Positions 45,148-54,501 of a stretch of DNA of 64,000 nt are shown here, piece by piece. The notes below the pieces were generated by a model, which searched no databases, was not told where the DNA came from, and worked only from the letters and a program-made list of their open reading frames with translations. The translations under genes were made by a program, and so were the position numbers. The DNA comes from Candidatus Flexifilum affinis (GTDB lineage Bacteria; Chloroflexota; Anaerolineae; Aggregatilineales; Phototrophicaceae): contig JADJPJ010000006.1 in the NCBI GenBank assembly GCA_016713325.1, positions 310,001 through 374,000 of the forward strand, given 5' to 3'. How positions within the stretch are numbered: position 1 is the stretch's first letter; every line of letters starts with the position of its first letter.

Positions 45148-46083
45148 CTAACCGAACAGACCGCGCCGTCGCAATGGAATACCATGAGTGAGGGTGGTGA
45201 GCCCTCCGGCGAACGGCGTGTAAACAGGGCGCAGATCTTCCAGCAGCGGGTTCACATCGCGATGGCCAGTCTTCTTCTTGACGATCTCAAGATAGCCGGC
45301 AAAGCGCTTGAACCACAGTTGTACATCATCGGGCGATAGCTCTTTGTCCCAGGGCCACTTCCCGGTGGTGTAGAAGTAGTAAATCGGGTAGAGCGCAGTC
45401 GTCGAAACGGAGATTCCGCGATTCTCGTATCCCCACAGATCGACGTTCACGTGCGACGACGCTTCCGCCATGAGCGTGAGCGCAGTAGAGGCCGCGATCT
45501 GCCGGTACATCGCTGCCCCATCCGCGCCTTCCAGCGCCCTGGGAATGAACCCTTGCGGGCGGATCTCCTCATCGATCGTGTGCTGGAAAACCTCCACACC
45601 GATTTCGAAGATTTCCTCCCGTTCCAGGACGATTCCACCGACGAGCACCAGCGCTGACATCCACAGGTTCTCGATGTAAGAGTCTTTGTACGGGCTGGCG
45701 CTGAGCTGGTGAATGCGCTCTTCAAAACGATTCAACCACGCGTTACGGCGTACGAAGCTCACAGCCGGGTGCTCGCGGAGCATCTCAAACGTCTGTGCCG
45801 CCATGATTGTGGTCGCGACGCTGTCCAGATACGTGGTATCGTCTGAGTTTGCCGTCTCAATCAACCGCTCGACACCGGCGATCGCGATCTCGCCGCTGGC
45901 GGTATCATCCAGGAAGGTATAGCGAAAGGCTCCCCACAGCGGCGCGCCAATCCCATCTCCTGGCGGAGACTCCGTTTGCAGGTGCTGCCAGGCCGGCGCC
46001 CACGGGTCTTTGGCGCTGTTCTGTCGAGCGAAGGTCACCTGGTCTTTTGAGAAGAATAAACCGCAGTGGCGAGGTGTGAACAT
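45148..46083 (-). CDS. Alginate-lyase-like (alpha/alpha toroid) protein
   Basis: A 311-residue protein without a signal peptide. The helical core TYLDSVATTIMAAQTFEMLR, the segment DSYIENLWMSALVLVGGIVL and EEIRPQGFIPRALEGADGAA, then YRQIAASTALTLMAEASSHV, resemble the alginate-lyase (PL5-type) family, in which an Asn/His/Arg/Tyr set does catalysis. The usual N-N-H motif appears altered (YIENLWMS). It may act on uronate oligomers inside the cell or be a non-catalytic relative. It probably shares an operon with the FAD oxidase. Confidence 0.6.
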   Translation of the reverse strand: MFTPRHCGLFFSKDQVTFARQNSAKDPWAPAWQHLQTESPPGDGIGAPLWGAFRYTFLDDTASGEIAIAGVERLIETANSDDTTYLDSVATTIMAAQTFEMLREHPAVSFVRRNAWLNRFEERIHQLSASPYKDSYIENLWMSALVLVGGIVLEREEIFEIGVEVFQHTIDEEIRPQGFIPRALEGADGAAMYRQIAASTALTLMAEASSHVNVDLWGYENRGISVSTTALYPIYYFYTTGKWPWDKELSPDDVQLWFKRFAGYLEIVKKKTGHRDVNPLLEDLRPVYTPFAGGLTTLTHGIPLRRRGLFG

Positions 46084-46203
46084 GGCTTTAGTGTTTTCGT
46101 CAGGTTCCAGCAGGAAAGTATAGCATGGGCTTCATGCAAAACACCGCAAACTGGTTATAATCTTTTTATACTTCAACTCTGCCTTACGAGACGGACGACG
46201 ACC

Positions 46204-46944
46204 GTGGACGATGCCCCAGGTTATCACGACGAAGACCCGAAAGGTCGTCAGGAGCCACTGCGTTCGCCCATTCGTCCGGTACGTCCGGACGAACCCGCCC
46301 CCGCGCCCGATCCTCCACCTCCCGACCGGGCTGGTCCGCAACCGGTCACGTCACCCCTGAAGGCACTTGGCGCGCTCCGCCAGAAAATGGAGCAGATCGC
46401 CGACGAATTCTCCGCCGGCAAGCTCAACCGGGCGCAATTCTACGCCCTCTACAAACGCTACAGCGAGCAGCGAACCATCATCGAGCGGCTGGTGGAGCGC
46501 AATCCGCAGACCGACGCCTGGAAGCAGGTAATGGGCGCTCCCGGTCAGACCGGGTTTCTGCGTACGCACTTCGCGGCGACCGTTCTGTTCTTCGCCGTTT
46601 ATCGCAACGGAGATCGCCGCCCGCTGTACAGCGACGGCCGCGAGCAGCCTGATTATGCGCTGTTCGAATCGGTGCTCATTCCCCTGTGGAAGCTGACAAC
46701 ACGACCGAAGCTGGGATTGGGGCGGAAGCGAATCGGGGAGGAGAAGTGGATGATCCTCGGCATCGGTCAGTTCGGCGCCACAGTCGTCGTCTGGTCGACC
46801 GAGCCATCGATCTCGCAGGCGCGCCTGGTGCGCGACCTTCATGCCGATTTCGAGCGCGCCAATCAGGCAGCACTGCAGCGCGGATTGATCACCCCGGACA
46901 AACTGGTTTTCCCGCAGCGCGCGCTAATGGATCAGAGCCGCTAG
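46204..46944 (+). CDS. Protein of unknown function with proline-rich N-terminus
   Basis: A 246-residue protein starting at GTG 46204; the upstream reading is rejected as having no site. The first 55 residues are Pro/Asp-rich and disordered (RPDEPAPAPDPPPPDRAG). Then comes a helical segment (ALGALRQKMEQIADEFSAGK...LYKRYSEQRTIIERLV) and a mixed alpha/beta domain with AATVLFFAVYRNGDRRPL and GIGQFGATVVVWSTEPSISQ, resembling a roadblock- or profilin-like fold. No known motif. The 3' end overlaps the convergent gene by 4 bp. Confidence 0.6.
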   Translation: MDDAPGYHDEDPKGRQEPLRSPIRPVRPDEPAPAPDPPPPDRAGPQPVTSPLKALGALRQKMEQIADEFSAGKLNRAQFYALYKRYSEQRTIIERLVERNPQTDAWKQVMGAPGQTGFLRTHFAATVLFFAVYRNGDRRPLYSDGREQPDYALFESVLIPLWKLTTRPKLGLGRKRIGEEKWMILGIGQFGATVVVWSTEPSISQARLVRDLHADFERANQAALQRGLITPDKLVFPQRALMDQSR

Positions 46945-47927
46945 AAAACCTGCGATCGCGGCACGACCTTCATGCGCGCCAGGCTGGTGACGCACAGCGT
47001 CCCGGCGACTGCGAAGGCGAGCGCCCCCTTGCTGTTGATAGCTAGCGCCCCTACCGCAGAACGCCCCGCCTCCGGCATCGCCAGAAGCTGCGCCCGCTTC
47101 GACTCTGCCAGCAGATCGACGGCGAAGCGCTGATGCGTCGGGCGCAGATCGACCCCGCTGTAGACGCGCACCACGTTGGACTCCATATCGCTCAGCACCA
47201 ACCGGCGGCCATCGGACGAGCAGGCCATCGCCCCCAATGTGAAGTACAGCTCCACCTGTGCGCGGATTTTGCCCGTGGAATCCAGGGCGACCAGCCGTTG
47301 ACCATCGCTGATGATGACGGCGCTGCTGCCTTTGGTCACCAGCAAAATCGGCCGGAAATCCTCGGTGATAGTCAATCCAGTCGGAAAGGTGCCAATGCGT
47401 GTGCGCTCGCTGAACAGGGTGAGATTGGCACGCCCATCGAGGGCGGCAGTCAGGCCAAAAGCCCGATCCATGCCAACACTGACAAAGACCTCCGGCGGCG
47501 CACTTTCGGACTTCGAAGAATCGGACGGAGCCTGAGCAGTTGTAGGCATCTGGGCTGGGGCCAGTGGCGTCGTATCGAGCCGGGTCTCCTGCTTATCGAT
47601 CTCCAGGAAGAGATCGCGTCCACCCGCATAATACAGGCGCTTCTGCCCATCACTGCTGGAATAGATACTGCCGCCCTTGAGGCGCACATGGGGAAGATAG
47701 ACATTGTTGGGCGCGCGCAGTGTTTCCAGAAAAGCGCGCCAGAACAGCGTGGAGCGCTGGTTGAAATCCTGCGCTTCCAGGGTGATCTGATTCTTCTGCA
47801 CACCGCTCTGCAAATCGAGGAACACGACCTGATCGGTGCGCAGCCAGGCCGCGAGCAATGAAGGCCTGCCAGACAGGATGTCCAGCCGCTTGATCGTGCC
47901 CTCAGTCAGTTGGATCCGCCATGCCAT
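46941..47927 (-). CDS. Beta-propeller-like protein of unknown function
   Basis: A 328-residue protein from ATG 47927 (AAGGCGG before it). It has no signal peptide. Blades are suggested by QVVFLDLQSGVQKNQITLEA, PILLVTKGSSAVIISDGQRL and AMACSSDGRRLVLSDMESNV. A linker rich in Ser/Ala/Pro lies in the middle (about residues 140-165). No catalytic residue is seen. Confidence 0.6.
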   Translation of the reverse strand: MAWRIQLTEGTIKRLDILSGRPSLLAAWLRTDQVVFLDLQSGVQKNQITLEAQDFNQRSTLFWRAFLETLRAPNNVYLPHVRLKGGSIYSSSDGQKRLYYAGGRDLFLEIDKQETRLDTTPLAPAQMPTTAQAPSDSSKSESAPPEVFVSVGMDRAFGLTAALDGRANLTLFSERTRIGTFPTGLTITEDFRPILLVTKGSSAVIISDGQRLVALDSTGKIRAQVELYFTLGAMACSSDGRRLVLSDMESNVVRVYSGVDLRPTHQRFAVDLLAESKRAQLLAMPEAGRSAVGALAINSKGALAFAVAGTLCVTSLARMKVVPRSQVF

Positions 47928-48091
47928 CGCGTTACCGCCTTCACACCCCAGCTCGTGGCCTAGTGCCTCTGGGACTGTCATTGAGCAGGCATGCACTTTT
48001 CGCTGATGATACACCTCCTGGTAGTTCGAAAGCACAATCTTAACTGGAGTGCATGGATTTCTTAACAGCACACACGGCGAGTCCGCATCGT

Positions 48092-49027
48092 TCAGCCCGA
48101 AGTCTCCACGCGGATACGGCGGGCCTCCAGAGCGTAAGTGATCACATTGGGTGCAAGACGGATGTCCTTGTCCTGCAGCACGCCGCCGACCAGTTCGTCG
48201 TATTGGGTCGGGTCGAATTCCGGCGCAATGCCACTGCTCAAGGCGTTGAGTTCCAGGCGCGCCGCCACCGTCGACGGCACCACCAGCACCAGGGCGCCAG
48301 TGGACGCTTCCAGGGTGCCCAGCACGTCTTCTGGCTGCGAGTAGATCGGGTTGTAGTCGGGCAGTGTCACGACCAGATCGCCGTTGGAAGCGGTCACATT
48401 CAGCCGTTCCAGGGCCACGCCGGCCATGTTCAGCACCACACCGCCCTGATCAGAGACGAACTCGATATCCATGGGAATGTCGACCGGGAGATCCAGGCGG
48501 AACGTCCCCCGCCCCACCGTCTCCAGCATCGGAAACTCCCCGCTCTTGCGGGTCTCGAACAAGGTAAGCGTAGCGGTGCCGTCGCCCAATTCCTGATAAT
48601 CGACCTCGACCGTGTTGTCGCTGCTGCCGACAAACTGCCCGCCAACGACATCGGACGCCGTCCCGGCGATCAGCTCGACATCGGTCGCCAGCGTGCCCAC
48701 TCGCACCCTCAGTAGGTCGAGTTCAGGGTTCACCGTCTGGCTGACCAACTGCTCGTTCTCGCTGCGCATCTGAGACGCGCGCGAGGAATAGGCAGCGTAT
48801 CCGACGCCGGCTACGATCAGAGCCGTCAGAGCCAGCGCCACGCCGCTGCTCAGTGGGATGCGCCGCCGCAGCAGGTACGTCAGGCCAATCAGGATCAGCA
48901 GAGCCGGAAGCGCCCGTAGGATGAAGTCATCCAGGCCGGAAGGCAGCGCGCCCAGGGAACGGGCGACCCACCACGCCACCAGCGCAACCGCAATCAATCC
49001 CCAGATCAACTCTGTTTGACGTCGCAT
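48092..49027 (-). CDS. Membrane protein with toast-rack/DUF4097-like domain
   Basis: A 311-residue protein with three to four N-terminal membrane helices (LIWGLIAVALVAWWVARSL, ALPALLILIGLTYLLRRRI, VALALTALIVAGVGYAAYSS), then a repeated-strand domain (RGTFRLDLPVDIPMDIEFVS, LNVTASNGDLVVTLPDYNPI) like the toast-rack/adhesin domain of LiaF-type proteins. GTG 49033 is an alternative start. It lies 9 bp downstream of the PspC gene, a pairing typical of envelope-stress sensing (LiaF/PspC/Psp systems). Confidence 0.75.
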   Translation of the reverse strand: MRRQTELIWGLIAVALVAWWVARSLGALPSGLDDFILRALPALLILIGLTYLLRRRIPLSSGVALALTALIVAGVGYAAYSSRASQMRSENEQLVSQTVNPELDLLRVRVGTLATDVELIAGTASDVVGGQFVGSSDNTVEVDYQELGDGTATLTLFETRKSGEFPMLETVGRGTFRLDLPVDIPMDIEFVSDQGGVVLNMAGVALERLNVTASNGDLVVTLPDYNPIYSQPEDVLGTLEASTGALVLVVPSTVAARLELNALSSGIAPEFDPTQYDELVGGVLQDKDIRLAPNVITYALEARRIRVETSG

Positions 49028-49036
49028 GGCCACTCT

Positions 49037-49390
49037 TTACCGGATTTGTCGAAGCAGGAACACGGCGGCAAGCACCAACGCGGCCCCCTGCCAGAACAGG
49101 GGCGAGCCATCCGGTGCAGTGATCAGATTCTGATCGCGGGCATACCATGCCGCGACGCTGAGCGCCACCAGGAGGATCACCAGCAGGAGAGGCAGACCAC
49201 GCCGCCGTTCAAGGGGAGACTCCATCGGCACGATCCACCACAGCAGCACATACAGAATGCCGAAAATACCCAGGCTAATCACCGTCAGCAGCGCAAACAG
49301 CCCACGGATCAGCCACGAATCCAGATGAAGCGCGCCGGCCAGGCCGCCGCATACACCCCCGATTACTCGATCTGAGAAGCTCCGCCGCAT
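49037..49390 (-). CDS. PspC domain membrane protein
   Basis: A 117-residue protein starting RRSFSDRVIGGVCGGLAGAL, the hallmark of PspC, followed by LIRGLFALLTVISLGIFGIL as the second helix and two more helices. PspC domains sense or respond to membrane damage. First gene of a two-gene unit with the toast-rack protein. Confidence 0.9.
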   Translation of the reverse strand: MRRSFSDRVIGGVCGGLAGALHLDSWLIRGLFALLTVISLGIFGILYVLLWWIVPMESPLERRRGLPLLLVILLVALSVAAWYARDQNLITAPDGSPLFWQGAALVLAAVFLLRQIR

Positions 49391-49531
49391 CGGTCGATTT
49401 CATCATTTCTGTGATCAGCGCACAAAGATGCACGAACTCGCGGTGGCGAAGTCGCGCACGTTGAAAACTATATCCTTGTGTTGAATGTCGGGCAAGCGCA
49501 AATCCTGCGCTCAGCGGAAAAGCGGGTGACT

Positions 49532-49951
49532 TTAGCGGGATGGAATGCGGAGAAGACTGACGTTCAGACGAATATTCCCAAACTCAATCTCGTCGCCGTT
49601 GCGAAGCCGGTAGCTGTGATTACTGGCGACTTTGAAGCCGTTGATTCGCGTGCCGTTAGTGCTGCCGAGGTCCTCGACGAATAAGTCCCCATCACGCAGG
49701 GTGAACTGGGCATGACGCCGTGAAACCCCCTGGTCGATTGCCCCCAGGACTTCGAGATTGATTTCAGGGGAGTAGCCGGGGCATGAGCGCCCAACCACCA
49801 ACGCGACACCGTTGATGGGTGCGGAAATCAGCCGGTTGGCATCCAGACATTTCAGAACAAGGCGAAGTTCGGGCGACAAGGTACGGGTTCCGGTCTTCCC
49901 TTTTTGCGGTAGTGGACTGCTGCGGCGCCTCGAACCGACCTGGACCAACAT
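49532..49951 (-). CDS. FHA-domain protein
   Basis: A 139-residue protein with a complete forkhead-associated domain: the Gly-Arg of VVGRSCPGYSPEINL, then VSRRHAQFTLRDGDLFVEDL and the GSTNGTRINGFKV motif, the phosphothreonine-binding loop residues. The N-terminus is short and basic. It reads phosphorylated partners, but no Ser/Thr kinase is in view. The 5' end overlaps no gene; the plus-strand gene begins 154 bp away, divergently. Confidence 0.9.
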   Translation of the reverse strand: MLVQVGSRRRSSPLPQKGKTGTRTLSPELRLVLKCLDANRLISAPINGVALVVGRSCPGYSPEINLEVLGAIDQGVSRRHAQFTLRDGDLFVEDLGSTNGTRINGFKVASNHSYRLRNGDEIEFGNIRLNVSLLRIPSR

Positions 49952-50104
49952 CGCGCTCCGCTCCTGAGGGTATGCGAAGAATTTCTTCCTTTATTCTACG
50001 CGGGTTCACCGGCGATCCGCACCGGCGCAGGGGGTTTTTCAGGAAAATTTCAGAACCGCCGAACCTCCTGGTAGAATTCGCAGGTGAATCGAGGGACAGT
50101 GTCT

Positions 50105-51534
50105 ATGCGGCGTATTCTGATCACGATATTGTTCTTGTCACTCATCGCAATTCCCCCGTCTTCGCCGAAACCATCTTGCAGGGCGACACCTGTACCGTCG
50201 AAGCGGATACCATCATCGAGGGCGACCTGTTCGCCGTGTGCCGCACCCTGATCGTGGACGGCACGGTACGGGGTCACGTTTTCAGTATTGCGGCGGCCGC
50301 GCAGATCACCGGGACAATCGAGGGCAGCCTGTATCTCCTCGGCGGTCAGGCAAATTTCGCCGGCGATCTTGCCGGAAATCTCAACTTTGCCGGCGGCCTC
50401 CTGCAAATCGCCCCATCGGCGACGCTGAGCGGAGACGACAGCAGCCTGACCACCTTAAGCCTGAGCACCGCCGCCGCCGCGCCGATTCCGGGCAGTCTGG
50501 CCGGCGCCGGCTATCAGCTCATCCTGGAGGGCAACGTTGCGCGTGAAGTCACCTACTGGGGGACGGCGCTACAGATCGACGGCGCCATTGGCGGTGATGT
50601 CAACGTCCAGGTTGGCGAAGAGGACTCCAGCGGCGCGCCTGAACTGCTGACGGTGCTGCGCATCCTGGCGCCAGACACACGGGTGATTGCGCCAGGGATC
50701 CGGCTGAGCGAAGACACCGAGATCAGTGGGACACTGACCTATGCCGCCCCCGCCGAAGCCGATTTCGGGCGCGTGCTGCCTAACCCTGTCGAATACCAGC
50801 CCGTGCATCAGGTTGTGGGACTGCCACAGTCCGAAGATCTGCCGAACGAATTGACCCTTTGGTTGAGTCGCTTCGCCACCGAACTGCTGCTTACAGCCAT
50901 CCTGGGCCTGCTCCTGGCCGCCTTCGGCGCCCGCTTCGCCGCACGCACTGCAGATGCGCTCGCTGAAAGCCCGGGCCGCGCGGCGCTGGTTGGGGTCGGT
51001 TCGTTTCTCTTCACAGTGCCTTTTCTGGCGATGGTGCTGGTGTTCAGCCTCATCGTCATCTTCGTCCTGTCCGCACTCCGCCTCACACCGCTCGCTCTCA
51101 CACTGGGCTTCGTCACCAGCATCAGTGGCATCGCTCTGACCAGCACATTTCTGACCTTTGGGCTGTTCATCGCCCGGCTGATCGCGGCCTACGCACTGGC
51201 CAGAGCCCTGGTGAGGAGAATAGGGAGTCGGGGCACAGAGGGAGAGCGACCGTTCGCGCTCATCATGCTGATCGGGGTGATCCTCATCGCGCTCCTGACG
51301 TCACTGCCATCCGTGGGTTGGCTGTTCAGCGGCGCCGCATCCCTGATCGGCACGGGCGCCGCGCTGATCACGCTCTTCCATGGTTTCCGGCCGCCGCAGC
51401 CGCGGGCTCGGCCGGCGAGCACAGGAGGAAGGACGCTGGCGCTGCCGGCGCCGCCGCCCATTGCCGACGATCAGACAGAGGCGCTCGGCATGGAGAACCT
51501 GCCGCAGGGATTCACATGGTGGGACGACGCGTAG
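50105..51534 (+). CDS. Bactofilin-like membrane protein (frameshifted after signal peptide)
   Basis: ATG 50105 encodes a good signal peptide (MRRILITILFLSLIAIP) that leaves frame at the run CCCCC (50153-50157). Adding one C joins it to PVFAETILQGDTCTVEADTI and gives 476 residues with the cleavage site VFA|E. The exported part (to about residue 150) is a beta-helix of bactofilin type (DTIIEGDLFAVCRTLIVDGT, LAGNLNFAGGLLQIAP). The C-terminal 230 residues contain about six membrane helices and a PPQPRARPASTGG tail. Bactofilins are usually cytoplasmic, so an exported form is notable. In the database-like reading the start would be misplaced. Confidence 0.75.
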
Positions 51535-51633
51535 TCCTACGTGGGGGAGACCTCTTTCTTTTCCCGCGCTCGGGCGCCGGCGCCCCGCTGTGAGGGGACC
51601 GCAGAGCTTCCCACGGTGCGGCTCGCGAAGCAG

Positions 51634-51981
51634 CTAGAGATCGTCCAGATTGCCGTCACGCAGTGCAGCCTCAAACGTGCGCCCGACGGTGAGAATATGC
51701 TCAATCCACCAGGCAAGCGTATCCTCATCGACGTGCTTCATGACCTCATCCAGGATCTCTGGCGGCGTGTCCAGCATGATCTCGGTCGACAGACACGCGA
51801 TGGCCTGCTCAACAGAGGGTCTCGAAACCGGTATGTCCTCTTCGTCGAGTTCGTGATACCACCGTTCGACAATGGGGTGAACCTGTTCACAGGCGGAACC
51901 GTCGCCGAGTTCGCGGCGCGCGAGTTCGTCGATTTCGCTCATCCATTCCGGTTCATCGGGACGGTTTTCGTCATCAGCCAT
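51634..51981 (-). CDS. Acidic protein of unknown function
   Basis: A 115-residue protein, strongly acidic and helical (EWMSEIDELARRELGDGS, EILDEVMKHVDEDTLAWWIE). No membrane segment, no known motif. Convergent to the bactofilin-like gene. I do not recognise it; the regular codon pattern supports a real gene. Confidence 0.6.
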   Translation of the reverse strand: MADDENRPDEPEWMSEIDELARRELGDGSACEQVHPIVERWYHELDEEDIPVSRPSVEQAIACLSTEIMLDTPPEILDEVMKHVDEDTLAWWIEHILTVGRTFEAALRDGNLDDL

Positions 51982-52157
51982 TGGGTTCGTCTTTCATCTC
52001 TGAGTCACCTTAGTGTAGCTGAAAGCGGCTCTAAAACTCAAGCATGCCGCAGACCACGACCCAGGTCCTCATTCAAGTGTTGACACACCGCCGCTCCACC
52101 TACTAGGGGGTGGCGCAAACTGCTACAATCGAGCCTGTTTTCGCGAAAGAGCAATGC

Positions 52158-53171
52158 ATGACATCCAGACAAAGGCTTTTTGTCGTCGCGGGATTGGCGA
52201 TCAGCGTCATCTTTCTGATCCTGGCTTTTCGAGATCTCAAGCCTGCTGAAGTCCTCACCTACATCCAAACTGTCGACATCACGACCCTGCTGGTCGCTGC
52301 CATCTGGTATCTGATCACACGCCTGGTCACCTCGCTGCGCTGGTGGTTCCTTCTGCGCACCACTCGCAACGTGCCTCTCATGGACCTGCTGCAGCTGGTC
52401 TGCATCGGCTACATGGGCAACAACATTTACCCGCTGCGCGCCGGCGAGGTGCTGCGCATCGTGCTGCTCAAGCGCGAGCACGATGTTCCCATAGTGCGTA
52501 CAACCACCGTCATCCTGACCGAACGGATCTTCGACGGCATTGTCCTGCTTTCCTTCGTCGTCGTCGCGCTGCTCACGCTCGACATCGGTACGCCGGAAGT
52601 GCGGACCGTGGTCAATGTCGCGGCACCGGTCTTTGGTCTTGCACTGCTCGTCTTCTTCGCCCTGGCGCTCAGACCTACACTGACCACCCGCCTGCTGCGC
52701 TGGTTCACCATCAAGCTCCCCCACGCGCTCGGCGACCGGATTCAGTCGCTCGGCGAACACGTGATCGCCGGGTTGGGCAGCCTGCGTACGCCAGTCGACC
52801 TGGTCGGAACGATCGTCACGTCGTATGCCAACTGGATGCTGGAGGCCGTGACCTATGTTCTTATCGCGCAGGCCTTCGGTTTCCAACTCGATTACCTGTC
52901 CATCCTGCTCGTGGTCGGCGTCGTCAACCTCGCCGGCCTGATTCCCGCCTCGCCGGGGCAGTTCGGCGTCTTTGAAGGTTTTGTGCGCATCGTACTCACC
53001 GGCCTCGGCATCGCGGTCACCGAAGCGACCGCCTACGCCCTCGTCACCCACATCGTGATCTGGCTGCCTGTGACCCTGCTCGGCCTCTTCTTTCTGGTAC
53101 GCAAAGGCCTGAGTCTGGCAGCTGTCACCGAGGCTGAGCAGCTTGCCCGTCAAGAGGAGGCAGTCCCATGA
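52158..53171 (+). CDS. Flippase-like membrane protein (UPF0104, lysylphosphatidylglycerol-synthase TM family)
   Basis: A 337-residue protein from ATG 52158 with about eight membrane helices. The family signature is visible: LRWWFLLRTT, then GYMGNNIYPLRAGEVLRIVL and LTERIFDGIVLLSFV, and GLIPASPGQFGVFEG near residue 270. The domain flips or transfers lipid-linked groups (MprF, AglD-like). Its stop overlaps the next start (ATGA), so the two products are translationally coupled. Confidence 0.88.
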   Translation: MTSRQRLFVVAGLAISVIFLILAFRDLKPAEVLTYIQTVDITTLLVAAIWYLITRLVTSLRWWFLLRTTRNVPLMDLLQLVCIGYMGNNIYPLRAGEVLRIVLLKREHDVPIVRTTTVILTERIFDGIVLLSFVVVALLTLDIGTPEVRTVVNVAAPVFGLALLVFFALALRPTLTTRLLRWFTIKLPHALGDRIQSLGEHVIAGLGSLRTPVDLVGTIVTSYANWMLEAVTYVLIAQAFGFQLDYLSILLVVGVVNLAGLIPASPGQFGVFEGFVRIVLTGLGIAVTEATAYALVTHIVIWLPVTLLGLFFLVRKGLSLAAVTEAEQLARQEEAVP

Positions 53172-54466
53172 AGATCGGTATCATTGGCGCAGGCGTCACC
53201 GGGCTCTCCGCAGCATGGGATCTCCTCAATGCGGGTCACGAAGTCCACATCTTTGAGGCAGAAAAGTCGGTTGGCGGCCTGGCCAGCGGCTTCAAGGACG
53301 AGGGGTGGAACTGGTCGCTGGAGAAGTTCTACCATCACTGGTTTCAGACCGACTCGGAACTGTTGAAGCTCGCCGAAGAACTGGGCGTCAGCGATCAACT
53401 GGACTTCAGGCGGGCCAAGACCAGCTACTGGATCGACGGCAAGCTGTGGCGGTCGGAGATCTCCCCTTCTGCCCTCTTCCTGCCGCTGCCACCTCTGGCC
53501 AAGATTCAGTTTGGTCTGGCCGGCGTCTTCCTCAAGCTCACACCATTCTGGAAGCCGTTGGAACGTGTCACGGCGCATGAATGGCTGACACGCTTCATGG
53601 GTCTGCCCGGCTACGAAAAGTTCTTCCGCCCTCTGCTGATCGGCAAGTTCGGCGTCGACTTCGACAAGGTCAATATGGCCTGGATGTGGGCGCGCGTCAA
53701 AGCCCGCTCGCTCAAACTGGGCAACTTCAAGGGCGGCTTCCAGGCCTTTCTCGACACCTTTGCCGACGCTACTCGCCAGCGAGGGGCGCAGATCTTTCTG
53801 GAAACCCCGGTGGAGCGCATCGACTTTGACGGCGGCAACCCCACCCTGACGGTTCGCGGGCAAACCATGGTCTTCGACCGGGTGCTCAGCACAACCTCGC
53901 CGGGCCTTCTGCTCAAGCTGGCGCCGCGCCTGAAGAACACCAGCTATGGCGACCAGGTGGAAGAACTCTTCAGCATCGGCGGGCTGTGCGTGGTCGTCGC
54001 GCTCAAGCACCAGCTCCTCACCGACGGCACCTACTGGCTCAATCTGCCGGCCAACAGCGCCGAAAGCAGGAAGAACCGCTTCCCCTTCCTGGCTCTGGTC
54101 GAACATACCAACCTCTTCGACCGCGAGGATTATGGCGGCGATCATCTCGTCTACATGGGCGACTACGTGCCACCCGGCCATGAATACTTCCGCATGACCG
54201 AGGAGCAGCTCTTCGAGCGCTTCGCCGAGGTGCTGCCCACTTTCAACCCGGAATACAAGCGGGACTGGGTGCGTAAGTTCTGGGTGTTCCGCGCCCCCTA
54301 TGCGCAGCCGGTTCCGTTTGTGAACCAAAGCGAGCGCATTCCGTCGCTGGTCACGCCCATCCCCGGCCTGTTCTGGGCGAGCATGAGCCAGGTCTACCCC
54401 TGGGATCGCGGCACAAATTTTGCGGTGGAAATTGGCCGGAAGGCCGCCGAGCTGATGCTGCGCTAG
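53168..54466 (+). CDS. NAD(P)/FAD-dependent amine-oxidase-type oxidoreductase
   Basis: A 432-residue flavoprotein with the dinucleotide motif IGIIGAGVTGLSAAWDLLNA and the second motif HIFEAEKSVGGLASGF. The family includes protoporphyrinogen oxidase-like, phytoene desaturase-like and UDP-galactopyranose mutase-like enzymes; the C-terminal GLFWASMSQVYPWDRGTNFA resembles those encoded near polyprenol-sugar genes. Translation is coupled to the flippase-like gene, suggesting work on a lipid-linked intermediate. Reaction unknown. Confidence 0.87.
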   Translation: MKIGIIGAGVTGLSAAWDLLNAGHEVHIFEAEKSVGGLASGFKDEGWNWSLEKFYHHWFQTDSELLKLAEELGVSDQLDFRRAKTSYWIDGKLWRSEISPSALFLPLPPLAKIQFGLAGVFLKLTPFWKPLERVTAHEWLTRFMGLPGYEKFFRPLLIGKFGVDFDKVNMAWMWARVKARSLKLGNFKGGFQAFLDTFADATRQRGAQIFLETPVERIDFDGGNPTLTVRGQTMVFDRVLSTTSPGLLLKLAPRLKNTSYGDQVEELFSIGGLCVVVALKHQLLTDGTYWLNLPANSAESRKNRFPFLALVEHTNLFDREDYGGDHLVYMGDYVPPGHEYFRMTEEQLFERFAEVLPTFNPEYKRDWVRKFWVFRAPYAQPVPFVNQSERIPSLVTPIPGLFWASMSQVYPWDRGTNFAVEIGRKAAELMLR

Positions 54467-54501
54467 CAGCCGCTGCGCTGACGACCCCGGCTATAAACGA
54501 C

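Noticed and set aside
52038..54328. Minus-strand open frames opposite the flippase-like and FAD genes
   Set aside because: Low-complexity Asp/Gln/Arg content typical of antisense reading; the plus strand genes are well supported and overlap as a coupled pair.
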